A stretch of DNA of 64,000 nucleotides from Streptomyces sp. PR69. Lineage in GTDB: Bacteria > Actinomycetota > Actinomycetes > Streptomycetales > Streptomycetaceae. Both the position numbers and the translations under genes were made by a program. Of the stretch, positions 15,303-24,470 are shown one piece after another. Positions within the stretch are counted from its first letter, which is position 1; each line of letters opens with the position of its first letter. The stretch lies in assembly GCF_026420845.1 (NCBI RefSeq), contig NZ_JAOWCB010000019.1:1-64000 (forward strand), read 5' to 3'. Under the pieces are notes generated by a model. The model was given only the letters and a program-made list of their open reading frames with translations, was not told the DNA's origin and did not search any database.

Positions 15303-16616
15303 TCAATCGGCCGGCTCGTCGCGGCCGAGCAGCTGTGAGCCGTACCAGTCCGAACCGTTTCTGACCCCCGGCAGGGCGAAGAAGTAGCCGCCGCCGGTCG
15401 TCGTCGTGAAGTCCGCGAGCTGCTCGCCCTCCAGCCGCTTCTGGACCGCTTCGAACTGTCGTACGAGGTCCTGCTGGTAGCAGCAGAAGACCAGCCCGAT
15501 GTCGAGCGTCCCGTCCGGGGCCATGCCGTTGTCGTAGTTGTAGCTGCGCCGCAGCATGAGCGAGGACTGCGTCTGCGCCGTCCGCGGGTTGGCGCGCCGG
15601 ATATGGGAGTCGAGCGGGATGGTCAGGCCCAGTGGGTCCTTGGTGTAGTCGGGCAGGTCCGTCTCGCGTTGCATGCCGAGCGGCGCGCCGTTGCCCTTGC
15701 GTCTGCCCATGATCCTCTCCTGCAGCCCGGTGGGAACCCGGTCCCACGCCTCGGCCCGGAACCGGACGATCCGCAGCACCTGGTAGCTGCCGCCGAGGGC
15801 CCACCGGGGCTCGCCCATGCCCTCGCCCACCCACAGCATCCGGTTCTGCTGGTGCGCCGAGGACAGGTCGGGCTGGGCGATGCCGTCCTTGAAGCCCAGA
15901 AAGGAGCGGGGCGCGCCGACCATGGGCCGCGGCGGGTTGAGGAAGCCGTCCATGCGCCAGCGCGGCGTCAGCGCGCCGTGTGTCTCGCGCGTCAGATCCC
16001 GGATCACATGGAGCACGGCGTCGGGGTAGCGGGCGCAGACCTGGATCGACAGATCGCCGTGCGAGGTCGCCGGGTCCAGTGCGTCGCCGGCGAACGAGGG
16101 CATCTGTCCCAGCCTGGCCGGCTTGTGGGCCCGCAGGCCGAACCGGTCGTCGAAGAGCGAGGCGCCCACGCCGACGGTCACGGTGAGGTCGTCCTGTGGA
16201 TCGGGGAGGGCCGCCACCTCCGGGTCCCCGGCGGTGAGGCCGCGGGTCAGGGCTCGGTTGCGGTCTGTCATGGTCTTGAAGAGATGGGCGAGTTCCCTGC
16301 GGGTCTCCACGTTCACATCGAAGGCGGCGAAGGTGGCGAACGGCGGATGCGGTGTCAGGATGCCCGCCTGATGTGCGCCGTGGAACTCGATGGCGGGCGC
16401 GGTCTCGGCGTCTTCGCCGCCGTCCTTGTCCGCGCCGCCCGGCGCCTTGCCGGTCGGGCGCGCGGGCGGTGGTTCGTCCGCATGGGCGACGGCCGCCGGG
16501 CCCAGGGCCTGGCACGCCGCTGCCGCTCCGGCGAGCTGGGCTGCCCCGATCATAAACCGGCGTCGGCCGGCGCCGACCCCGTCGTCGGCTGCGCTCTCGT
16601 GTCGGCTGTCTGTCAT
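15303..16616 (-). CDS. Tat-exported DyP-type heme peroxidase (EfeB-like)
   Basis: A 437-aa exported enzyme. The N-terminus has a twin-arginine signal (GRRRFMIGAAQLAGAAAACQ). DyP signature motifs include GFKDG at 241-245 with the catalytic Asp 244, and the heme-ligand region around LDSHIRRANPR (residue ~340). DyP peroxidases oxidise dyes, phenolics or heme. It follows AGAGGGG and starts at ATG 16616. It is divergent from the P450 and rppA, so it might act on secreted flaviolin or related phenolic pigments; that link is inference. Confidence 0.9.
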   Translation of the reverse strand: MTDSRHESAADDGVGAGRRRFMIGAAQLAGAAAACQALGPAAVAHADEPPPARPTGKAPGGADKDGGEDAETAPAIEFHGAHQAGILTPHPPFATFAAFDVNVETRRELAHLFKTMTDRNRALTRGLTAGDPEVAALPDPQDDLTVTVGVGASLFDDRFGLRAHKPARLGQMPSFAGDALDPATSHGDLSIQVCARYPDAVLHVIRDLTRETHGALTPRWRMDGFLNPPRPMVGAPRSFLGFKDGIAQPDLSSAHQQNRMLWVGEGMGEPRWALGGSYQVLRIVRFRAEAWDRVPTGLQERIMGRRKGNGAPLGMQRETDLPDYTKDPLGLTIPLDSHIRRANPRTAQTQSSLMLRRSYNYDNGMAPDGTLDIGLVFCCYQQDLVRQFEAVQKRLEGEQLADFTTTTGGGYFFALPGVRNGSDWYGSQLLGRDEPAD

Positions 16617-16748
16617 CGCTGACCCCTCTTGCATCGTGCTGGTTCTCGGCCGCCCCCGCCGGCTTCCCTCGTCGGCCTTCGCCCCTATCAGCCTTATCCA
16701 GAGAAGAAATGAAGATCTTAGGAAAATCTCAGATTCATACGAGTGTGT

Positions 16749-16762
16749 GCCGACCGGTCGGC
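16749..16762. promoter_or_regulatory. 14-bp palindrome in the DyP/P450 divergent region
   Basis: GCCGACCGGTCGGC is a perfect palindrome inside the 316-nt spacer 16617-16932, in a stretch otherwise AT-richer than the flanks. It may be a repressor operator for one or both divergent units. No regulator gene lies immediately next to it. Confidence 0.4.
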
Positions 16763-16932
16763 GGAGGCCGAGTTGTGAAGCTGAGTCTCTTATCGGTGAA
16801 TTGGGAGTGTCCGCGGCATCTCTCCTCTCCCGAACGGGGAAAGAGGGCTCGTCCGGTCCCAGTCCGGACGCATATGCCAGCGCACGCCGGCCGGGGTGCC
16901 CGCCGACGTCCGACGACAGGAGCGAAAGCCGC

Positions 16933-18141
16933 ATGGAGACCAGTCAGCAGACGGTTCGCACATGCCCCTTTGACTTCGCACAGGCGCTTGAATTCGACCC
17001 GCAGTTCCGCGAGCTGCTCACCGAGGAGCCCGTCGCCCGAGTCCGCCTGTCGTACGGCGACGGCGAGGCATGGCTGGTGACACGTTACGAAGACGTCCGC
17101 ACCGTCACCACCGACCGGCGCTTCAGCCGCCGGGCCGTGGTCGGCCGGGACTTCCCCCGGATGACCCCCGAGCCCATCGTCCAGTCCGAGTCGATCAACC
17201 TCATGGATCCGCCGGAGAGCAGCCGGCTGCGCAGCCTGGTGGCCAAGAGCTTCACCCCGCGCCATGTGGAGCGGATGCGGGTGCGCACCCGGCATGTCGT
17301 CGACGAGCTGCTCACCGAGATGGCGGAAGGCGGATCGCCCGCCGACTTCGTCGCCCGGGTGTCCGCCCCGCTGCCGCTGATCACCATCTGCGAGGTCCTC
17401 GACATCCCCGGGGAGGAGCGCGCCTGGCTGCGCGGCCACGCCCTGACCATGATGAACACGGGCGCGGCGAACAAGGAGGCGGCGATCGCCGCCAAGGCCG
17501 AGCTGCGCGCCTACTTCGCCGACCTCACCGCCCGGCGCCGCAAGGACCCCGGCAACGATCTGATCAGCACCCTCGCCACCGCCAGGGACGGCGACGAACT
17601 CCTCGACGAAGACGAGCTGACCGTGATGGCCATGGTGCTCCTGATCACCGGTCAGGACACCACGACCTACGAGCTGGGCAACATCATGTACACCCTGCTC
17701 ACCCGCCCCGAGCTGCTCGCCCGGCTGCGTGCGGAGCCCGACGCCCTGCCCCGCGCGCTCGAGGAGCTGCTGCGCTTCATCCCCTTCCGCAAGGGCGTGG
17801 GCATCCCCCGGGTGGCGCTTGAGGACGTGGAGCTCAGCGGAGTCACCATCCGCGCCGGGGACGTCGTCCATGTCTCGTATCTGTCCGCGAACCGCGACCC
17901 GCGCAAGTTCGACAGCCCGGACGAACTCGACATCGACCGGACCTCCATCCCGCATATGACCTTCGGCTGGGGCTCGCACCACTGCCTGGGCGCCCCGCTG
18001 GCGTTCATGGAGCTCGAAGTCGCCTTCACCGCCCTCCTCGCACGCTTCCCCGGCCTGCGCCTCGCCGTCGCCCCCGAGGACGTGCCGTGGAACACGACAT
18101 CCATCTGGCGCTGTCCGCTCTCGCTGCCCGTGGCCTGGTGA
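16933..18141 (+). CDS. Cytochrome P450, CYP158-like flaviolin-coupling type
   Basis: A 402-aa soluble P450. Motifs: I-helix LLITGQDTTTYELGN (around 236-250), ExxR-type ELLRFIPFRKG, and heme loop FGWGSHHCLG with Cys 351. It strongly resembles S. coelicolor CYP158A2/A1, which couple two flaviolin molecules into dimers. It lies 47 nt before rppA in the same direction, matching the P450-rppA pairing. It should act on the RppA product in the cytoplasm. RBS-like AGGAGC precedes ATG 16933. Confidence 0.9.
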   Translation: METSQQTVRTCPFDFAQALEFDPQFRELLTEEPVARVRLSYGDGEAWLVTRYEDVRTVTTDRRFSRRAVVGRDFPRMTPEPIVQSESINLMDPPESSRLRSLVAKSFTPRHVERMRVRTRHVVDELLTEMAEGGSPADFVARVSAPLPLITICEVLDIPGEERAWLRGHALTMMNTGAANKEAAIAAKAELRAYFADLTARRRKDPGNDLISTLATARDGDELLDEDELTVMAMVLLITGQDTTTYELGNIMYTLLTRPELLARLRAEPDALPRALEELLRFIPFRKGVGIPRVALEDVELSGVTIRAGDVVHVSYLSANRDPRKFDSPDELDIDRTSIPHMTFGWGSHHCLGAPLAFMELEVAFTALLARFPGLRLAVAPEDVPWNTTSIWRCPLSLPVAW

Positions 18142-18188
18142 CGACCGCCGCGCGCCGAAGCGCCTTACCCCCGAATTAAGGAGAAGTG

Positions 18189-19280
18189 ATGGCGACCCTG
18201 TGCCGACCGGCCGTCGCGGTGCCCGAACATGTGATCACCATGGAGCAGACGCTCCAGCTGGCCCGTGAGACCCATGCGGATCACCCGCAGCGTGATCTCG
18301 TACTGCGCCTTATCGAGAACACCGGAGTCCGCACCCGGCACATCGTCCAGCCCATCGAACAGACCCTGCAGCACCCCGGCTTCGAGACGCGCAATCTGCT
18401 CTACGAAGCCGAGGCCAAGGCCAGAGTCCCGGCGGTCGTGAAGGAGGCGCTGGCCTACGCCGGTGTGACGCCGGAGGACGTCGACCTGATCGTCTATGTC
18501 TCCTGCACCGGTTTTATGATGCCGTCGCTGACCGCCTGGATGATCAACACCATGGGCTTCAGACCCGACACCCGGCAGCTGCCCATCGCCCAGCTCGGCT
18601 GCGCCGCAGGCGGAGCGGCGATCAGCAGGGCGCATGACTTCTGCACCGCGTACCCCGACGCCACGGTGCTCATCGTGTCCTGCGAGTTCTGCTCGCTCTG
18701 CTATCAGCCGACCGATCTGGGCGTGGGCTCGCTGCTCTCCAACGGCCTCTTCGGGGACGCGATCTCGGCGGCCGTCATGCGCGGCGAGGGCGGCACGGGG
18801 GTCAGCGTGGAGCGCAACGGCTCGCATCTCGTGCCCGACACCGAGGACTGGATCTCCTACGCGGTACGGGAGACCGGATTCCACTTCCTGCTCGACAAAC
18901 GGGTCCCGGGCACCATGGAGATGCTCGCCCCGGCACTGCACGATCTGCTCACCCAGCACTCCTGGACCGTGGACTCGGTGGGCTTCTTCATCATCCACGC
19001 CGGCGGCCCGCGCATCCTCGACGACCTCTGCCACTTCCTCGGAGTGCCCGAGGAGATGTTCCGCTACAGCAGGGCCACGCTCACCGGCCGCGGCAACATC
19101 GCCAGCTCCGTCATCTTCGACGCGCTCGCCCGGCTGTTCGCCGAGGGCGGACCCGAGGACGGGGCCCGGGGCCTGATCGCCGGATTCGGGCCCGGCATCA
19201 CCGCGGAGATCGCCGTCGGCCGCTGGGTCGTCGACGACCGCGTACAGGCCGGCTCGTCCATGGCCGCCGTCGTGGCCTGA
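18189..19280 (+). CDS. rppA: Type III polyketide synthase, tetrahydroxynaphthalene synthase
   Basis: A 363-aa homodimeric type III PKS that condenses five malonyl-CoA into 1,3,6,8-tetrahydroxynaphthalene, which oxidises to flaviolin. The catalytic triad sits exactly where it does in S. coelicolor THNS: Cys 138 (AQLGCAAGGAA), His 270 (FIIHAGGPR) and Asn 303 (GRGNIASS). Cys 106 in VSCTGFMMPS is also kept. RBS AAGGAGAAG. Operon with the upstream P450. Confidence 0.97.
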   Translation: MATLCRPAVAVPEHVITMEQTLQLARETHADHPQRDLVLRLIENTGVRTRHIVQPIEQTLQHPGFETRNLLYEAEAKARVPAVVKEALAYAGVTPEDVDLIVYVSCTGFMMPSLTAWMINTMGFRPDTRQLPIAQLGCAAGGAAISRAHDFCTAYPDATVLIVSCEFCSLCYQPTDLGVGSLLSNGLFGDAISAAVMRGEGGTGVSVERNGSHLVPDTEDWISYAVRETGFHFLLDKRVPGTMEMLAPALHDLLTQHSWTVDSVGFFIIHAGGPRILDDLCHFLGVPEEMFRYSRATLTGRGNIASSVIFDALARLFAEGGPEDGARGLIAGFGPGITAEIAVGRWVVDDRVQAGSSMAAVVA

Positions 19281-19396
19281 GCCCGGCTCTCGAAACGGAA
19301 GAAGACTCTCCAGGATTTCTGTTATCGGCATCCGGGCAGTGCGTCTCCCAAGGTGTGGGACGTACAGTCCGAGCCGAGACGGAGAGTGGAGAGATC

Positions 19397-21139
19397 GTGA
19401 GCAGTGACGTCGACGCCGCAGTGATCATGGCGGCGCAGTCGGGGGACCAGAGCGCCCGCGACCGGCTCGCCGCAGAGTCCCTGCCCCTGGTCTACAACAT
19501 CGTCGGCCGCGCGCTGCACGGGCATGCGGACGCAGACGATGTGACGCAGGAGACCATGCTGCGCGCACTTGACAGTCTGGGAGGACTGCGCGACCCCGGC
19601 CGCTTCCGGTCCTGGCTGGTCGCGATCGCGATGAACCAGATGCGCGGCCACTGGCGGCAGCGCGGCGCGGGAGCGGTTGCCGCCCTGGACGAGATCCATG
19701 ACCTTCCCGACCCCCGCGCGGACTTCGTCGACGTCACCATCGCCCGGCTCGGTCTGTCCGGCCAGCGCCGGGAGGTCGCCGAGGCGACGCGCTGGCTCGA
19801 CTCCGAGGACCGCGCCCTGCTGTCGCTGTGGTGGCTTGAGGCCGCCGGCGAGGTCACCCGGGCGGAGGTGGCCGCCGCCCTGGAGCTCACGCCCCAGCAC
19901 ACCGCCGTACGGGTCCAGCGGATGAAGGCCCAGCTGGAGGTCGGCCGCGTCGTGGTGCGGGCGCTGGCCGCCGAGCCGCGCTGCGTGCTGCTGGAACCGC
20001 TGACCGAGCAGTGGGACGGCATACCATCCGCGCTCTGGCGCAAGCGGATCGCCCGGCACGCCCGGCAGTGCACCGTCTGCTCCGGGCACTCATCCGGGCT
20101 GATACCCGCGGAACGGCTGCTGGCGGGCCTGGCGCTGACCCCGCTCTCCGCGGCGCTCGCGCTGCGCTGGGGCGTCGGCGCCCAGCCCTCTGCCGACCCC
20201 GTCGCATACGCCGAGCCCGCGGCAGCGAGCACAGCCCCGGCGTACGACGCCGAACGCGCTGTGTCTTCGGCGGACCCGGCGGACCCGGCGGACCCGGCCG
20301 CCACGGCGGCCCACGCCGCCCCCGCCGTGGCGGCCCGGCGGGGAGGCCGCCACGGCGGACGCGCCCGCACCCGCCAGGAAGCGCGCCAGGGACGGCGCGC
20401 CCGCCGCCGTACGGCCGTCGCGCTGGCCGCCGTACTGATCGCCGGGGGCGGCGGCGGTGCGTTCCTGCTGCTCCCCGATGACGAGGACAAGGACCGGGCG
20501 ACCGCGTCGCCGACCGCAGACGCCGACGCCGGGCTGGTCCTCCCGCACACCGCGTCGACGGCCCCTGTCTCCCCGTCTGTGTCACCGTCCCTCTCCCCGA
20601 GCCCGTCCAGCTCCCCGCCGACCCCCTCCGCGTCGACGGCCCCCTCCAAGAGCTCCGCCGCACCGAAGAAGTCCGAGCAGCCCGCCCCGACGCCCCCGCG
20701 CACTGCCGCGCCACGCCCGCCCGCCGCCTCCCGGCCCGCCCCGCCGGCCGCACCTCAGGGCTTCGTCGCGGAGGTCACCGACCTGGTGAACGCCGAACGC
20801 GCCAAGGAGGGCTGCGGCCCCGTCAGCGGCAACGCCCAGCTGCACGAGGCCGCGCTCAACCACTCCGAGGACATGGCGGCCCGGGACTACTTCGACCACT
20901 CCAGCCCCGAGGGCACGGGACCGGGGGAGCGCATCACCGCCGCGGGCTACCGGTGGAGCACCTACGGCGAGAACATCGCCCGCGGCCAGCAGAGCGCGGC
21001 CAAGGTGATGGAGAGCTGGATGAACAGCCCCGGCCACCGGGCCAACATCCTCAACTGCTCCTTCAAGGAGATCGGCGTCGGCGTCCACGAGGCCCAGGGC
21101 GGACCCTGGTGGACCCAGGTCTTCGGCGCCCGCGGCTGA
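19397..21139 (+). CDS. ECF-type sigma factor fused to anti-sigma-like Zn motif, TM and exported CAP domain
   Basis: A 580-aa fusion. Residues 8-85 are sigma region 2 (LVYNIVGRALHGHADADDVT, then RFRSWLVAIAMNQMRGHW); 120-190 are region 4. At 221-228 there is His-x3-Cys-x2-Cys (HARQCTVC), like zinc anti-sigma domains. A basic stretch and a transmembrane helix (339-359) follow, then a Ser/Pro-rich linker (about 370-455) and a CAP/SCP domain (about 462-578: LVNAERAKEGC, SPGHRANILNCSFKEIGVG). Sigma is cytoplasmic and CAP outside. Start GTG 19397. Such membrane-tethered sigma proteins exist in actinobacteria; activation mechanism is unknown. Confidence 0.85.
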   Translation: MSSDVDAAVIMAAQSGDQSARDRLAAESLPLVYNIVGRALHGHADADDVTQETMLRALDSLGGLRDPGRFRSWLVAIAMNQMRGHWRQRGAGAVAALDEIHDLPDPRADFVDVTIARLGLSGQRREVAEATRWLDSEDRALLSLWWLEAAGEVTRAEVAAALELTPQHTAVRVQRMKAQLEVGRVVVRALAAEPRCVLLEPLTEQWDGIPSALWRKRIARHARQCTVCSGHSSGLIPAERLLAGLALTPLSAALALRWGVGAQPSADPVAYAEPAAASTAPAYDAERAVSSADPADPADPAATAAHAAPAVAARRGGRHGGRARTRQEARQGRRARRRTAVALAAVLIAGGGGGAFLLLPDDEDKDRATASPTADADAGLVLPHTASTAPVSPSVSPSLSPSPSSSPPTPSASTAPSKSSAAPKKSEQPAPTPPRTAAPRPPAASRPAPPAAPQGFVAEVTDLVNAERAKEGCGPVSGNAQLHEAALNHSEDMAARDYFDHSSPEGTGPGERITAAGYRWSTYGENIARGQQSAAKVMESWMNSPGHRANILNCSFKEIGVGVHEAQGGPWWTQVFGARG

Positions 21140-21166
21140 GCGACGCCATGACCGGTGAGGGCGCCG

Positions 21167-22615
21167 CTAACCGATCGGCCGCAGCTTCGTCGAGAAGACA
21201 TGGCCCGCGACCTTCTCGCCGAGCGCAAGCCCGTCGGCGGCGTCCCACGGGTAGTGCACGCCCAGCCACACCCGGCTTTCGGCGTTCTCGGCGGCCGCCT
21301 CGCTGAAGCTCTCGAAACGGCGCGACTTCACCGGCGACTGGTCGTCGTCGGTGGTCATCTCGAATGCGATGGCGTCGCTGCCGAAATAGCGCTTCATCAC
21401 CCCGGCCCATGCCGCGGCGAACGTGGCGTGGCCGGAAGCCCATGCCGGGAAGCACGGATTGACGTTCACCCCGTCACGGTTCTTCAGCAGCGGCTTCCAC
21501 TCCTCGTCGATGCCGCCCTCGCGGATCGCCGACACCGGCCGCCACAGATCGATCGGCGTACGGAATTTGACGTCGCGCACAGCGATCCCCGCGTCCGCCA
21601 GTGCCAGCGACACCAGAGCGAACAGCCGTGCGTTCGCATAGACGCCGAGCCGGCGCGCCTCGGAGACATGACGGGTGGCCTGCAGCAGCTGCCCCGGGGG
21701 CTTGTAGGTGCCGTCCAGGTCATTCGCCCAGAACCAGGCCGCCGCCTCCTGCTCCGCCGTACGGTCCACCCGCGGCGTCTTCTTTGTGGGGGCGTCCGCG
21801 CCGAGCCGCCTGGCCTCCTCCACCTGGTCCCGGTACTCGGGGCTGGCCAGCAGCTTGTCGTAGGCGCCGTACAGCCCCGGGGTCGCCGGGCGGAACTGGG
21901 AGCCGGAGGCGAGGGCGAAGGGCTTCACCAGGCCCCAGTTCGGCTCCACGGCGTCGGCGTCCTGCCGGCAGGACGCATCGGGCATGTCGGGATAGCTGGT
22001 CGGCCGCCAGGCGCCGGGCCGGCCGTCGCCGGTGTACACGCCGGGGTTGTCGGAGCCGTCGCCGTTCCGCGCGTCCATCATCTGCGTCACCATCTTGTTG
22101 ACGACGGTGGCGTCCAGCAGATCGAACTCCGTGGGCTCCGCGCCGAAGCGGTCACGGAACCTCTGGTCCAGGAAGGCCGTGTGCCGCTCGCCGTAGAGCT
22201 TCAGCAGGACGTTGTACGCGGTCCGCCCGATCACCCGCTCCTCCTCGTCGGGGCCCTCGAACCACCCTGCGTACTTCTCCGCGTGGATATAGGCCTCGGA
22301 GGTGATCCCACGGCGCCAGGTGAGGCGGTACGAGCTCTCCGCGTCATAGATCGCGGCGTTCATCATCGCGGCGCTTCTGGCCGCCCGCACCGGAGAGCCG
22401 CCCTCCCGCCGGAACAGCTCCAGGAGCACATCGTTCCAGTAGATCACCGGGTCGGCGATCGTCTGCGGCGGCAACGCGGCCGCGGCGGGCCGCGGGGCCG
22501 CCGCGAGCGTCCCGCCGGCGGCGGCGAGTGCCACCGCGAACGCCACGGCCCGCCGTCGCCGCCGCGGCCCCGCCCCGACCCGCGCGGCTCTCTGTGCCCT
22601 GCGACGTGTCCACAT
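21167..22615 (-). CDS. Exported vanadium-dependent haloperoxidase-like phosphatase-fold protein
   Basis: A 482-aa protein with an N-terminal signal (AVAFAVALAAAGGTLAAAP). It has the vanadate-binding/PAP2-type motifs: KFRTPIDLWRP, PAWASGHATFAAAWA and SRVWLGVHYPWDAADG, matching bacterial vanadium haloperoxidase homologues. Vanadium chloro/bromoperoxidases halogenate substrates with peroxide; homologues can act as phosphatases, so halogenation is not proved. It is convergent with the sigma-CAP gene. ATG 22615 has AAGGGGG upstream. Confidence 0.8.
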   Translation of the reverse strand: MWTRRRAQRAARVGAGPRRRRRAVAFAVALAAAGGTLAAAPRPAAAALPPQTIADPVIYWNDVLLELFRREGGSPVRAARSAAMMNAAIYDAESSYRLTWRRGITSEAYIHAEKYAGWFEGPDEEERVIGRTAYNVLLKLYGERHTAFLDQRFRDRFGAEPTEFDLLDATVVNKMVTQMMDARNGDGSDNPGVYTGDGRPGAWRPTSYPDMPDASCRQDADAVEPNWGLVKPFALASGSQFRPATPGLYGAYDKLLASPEYRDQVEEARRLGADAPTKKTPRVDRTAEQEAAAWFWANDLDGTYKPPGQLLQATRHVSEARRLGVYANARLFALVSLALADAGIAVRDVKFRTPIDLWRPVSAIREGGIDEEWKPLLKNRDGVNVNPCFPAWASGHATFAAAWAGVMKRYFGSDAIAFEMTTDDDQSPVKSRRFESFSEAAAENAESRVWLGVHYPWDAADGLALGEKVAGHVFSTKLRPIG

Positions 22616-22864
22616 GATGCTGCATCCCCCTTGAGGTCGATGACATCCCTGCCGGGACGGACCGCGGCACAGTCCGCCGGCCGGCAGCGCGATCCTCGTG
22701 CACGGCGTCGAACAGCGGAACCACCGGGGCGACACCGTGTCAGGTCGGCCTGTTACCGCCGGTCGTCCCGGCGGCTACAGCCCTCCTCGGCCGCTGCTCG
22801 CGCCCCGGGCCGCCTCCGCAACCGGCGTCCGGGCACGGCGGTCTGACGCCCTATCGTGTAAGCC

Positions 22865-23800
22865 ATGTCCACCCCTGAGCTCATCCGCATCGTCTCCCGC
22901 GACTCGCCCATGGCACTCGCCCAGGTGGAGCGCGTACGCGCCGAACTGGCCGCCCGTCACCCCGGCGTCGCCACCGAGGTCGTCCCCGTCAAGACCACCG
23001 GCGACAAGTGGATGGGCGACCTCTCCCAGGTGGAGGGCAAGGGGGCGTTCACCAAGGAGGTCGACGCCGCGCTGCTCGCCGGCGAGGCCGATCTCGCCGT
23101 CCACTGCGTCAAAGACGTGCCCGCCGACCGGCCGCTGCCCGCCGGCACCGTCTTCGCCGCGTTCCTCAAGCGGGACGACATCCGCGACGCACTCGTCCAC
23201 CCCGGCGGCCTCACACTGGACGAACTGCCCGCCGGCGCCCGCATCGGCACCTCCTCCGTACGCCGCGTCGCCCAGCTCGCCGCCTCCCACCCGCACCTGG
23301 AGTGCGTCCCCATGCGCGGCAACGCCAACCGCCGGCTGGACAAGCTCCACGCGGGCGACGCCGACGCCCTGCTGCTCGCCGTCTCCGGGCTGGCACGCAT
23401 CGACCGCATGGACGTGATCAGCGAGATCCTGCCGGCCGATGTGATGTGCCCGCCCATCGGCGCGGGCATTCTGGCGCTCCAGTGCCGCGAGGGGGACACC
23501 GAGCTGATCGACGCGGTCAGCGGCCTCGGCGACCCCGACGCCCACCGCGAGGCCACCGCCGAGCGGATGCTCCTGCACGTCCTCCAGGGCCACTGCAACA
23601 GCCCGATCGCCGGATACGCCCGCGCGGAGCGCAATGGCGACCTGTCGCTGCGCGCCTGTGTGTTCACCCCCGACGGCAAGCGCGTCCTCAACGCACACGA
23701 ATGGGCCGGCCCGCTCGACCCCGCAACGCTGGGCATCTCCGTGGCCGTCGCCCTGCTCCGCCAGGGCGCCCGGGAGCTGATCGACTCCATCGCCCACTGA
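22865..23800 (+). CDS. hemC: Hydroxymethylbilane synthase (porphobilinogen deaminase)
   Basis: A 311-aa enzyme of tetrapyrrole biosynthesis that polymerises four porphobilinogens. Conserved parts: RIVSRDSPMALAQVERV, VHCVKDVPADRP, RIGTSSVRRVAQLAA and the cofactor cysteine loop VLQGHCNSPIAGYA. The usual loop is GGC; here it is GHC. The gene stands alone, not in a hem operon, so it may be a second paralogue of this enzyme. It is convergent with the DUF5709 gene. Confidence 0.85.
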   Translation: MSTPELIRIVSRDSPMALAQVERVRAELAARHPGVATEVVPVKTTGDKWMGDLSQVEGKGAFTKEVDAALLAGEADLAVHCVKDVPADRPLPAGTVFAAFLKRDDIRDALVHPGGLTLDELPAGARIGTSSVRRVAQLAASHPHLECVPMRGNANRRLDKLHAGDADALLLAVSGLARIDRMDVISEILPADVMCPPIGAGILALQCREGDTELIDAVSGLGDPDAHREATAERMLLHVLQGHCNSPIAGYARAERNGDLSLRACVFTPDGKRVLNAHEWAGPLDPATLGISVAVALLRQGARELIDSIAH

Positions 23801-23830
23801 CCTGCCGGGCCGGCCGCGGGGTGGGTCGCC

Positions 23831-24319
23831 TCAGTCCTCGGCTCCGGCGGCCAGACCCTCCACGACGTGCATCGCCGCCTCCTCCGCGGAGGCCGCCCCG
23901 CCGTCCACCCCCACATCACGCGCCACCATGTCGCTCGGCCGACGCGGCGTCGGGTCGTCCGGCGAGGTCAGCCGCCCCGCCCGCACCCCGCCCGCCTCGT
24001 CGTCCAGCGGCTCGCCCTCGCCGCCCGGCAGATCGCCGATGCCGTCGCCGTCCTCCTCCGTCCCGGCGCCGGGCCCGTCCGGCTGCTCCCGCGCCAGCCG
24101 CTGATCGAGCGTCTCGCCGCGCAGCTGCTCCGTGCCGGTCGTCCCGTACGCCTCCACCGCGAGCGGCCGCTCCGGCGGCGAGTAGCCCTCGTCCAGCAGC
24201 GCGTCGAGGTCCTTCTCGCCGAGCACGTTCTCCATGTCGAGGTCGTCGTCCGGCCGGTTCTGCACATCCGAGCCCGTCGGCTGGTACACCTCGTCGCCGC
24301 GCGTCGTCTCGTCGGACAT
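23831..24319 (-). CDS. DUF5709 family acidic protein
   Basis: A 162-aa cytoplasmic, highly acidic protein. The core (residues 5-85: DEVYQPTGSDVQ, DDDLDMENVLGEKDLDALLD, GYSPPERPLAVEAYGTT, GETLDQRLAREQPD) matches actinobacterial DUF5709. The C-terminus is low-complexity with RPSDMVARDVGVDGG and an EEAAMHVVEG helix. The function of the family is unknown. ATG 24319 chosen; GTG 24322 is adjacent. Confidence 0.75.
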   Translation of the reverse strand: MSDETTRGDEVYQPTGSDVQNRPDDDLDMENVLGEKDLDALLDEGYSPPERPLAVEAYGTTGTEQLRGETLDQRLAREQPDGPGAGTEEDGDGIGDLPGGEGEPLDDEAGGVRAGRLTSPDDPTPRRPSDMVARDVGVDGGAASAEEAAMHVVEGLAAGAED

Positions 24320-24470
24320 CACGTCAACCCGCCTTCCGTTGTGCCAGTGGCGGGATCCGTGCCGGGCTCCAGCCCCTGGGGCAGCCGATGCAGCCTGCGC
24401 CCCCTGTCGGATGGCGGGTGCCCGCGCACGGCCGCGGGCAAACGGCCCCGGCGTCCGCCGCGCACCGGAA

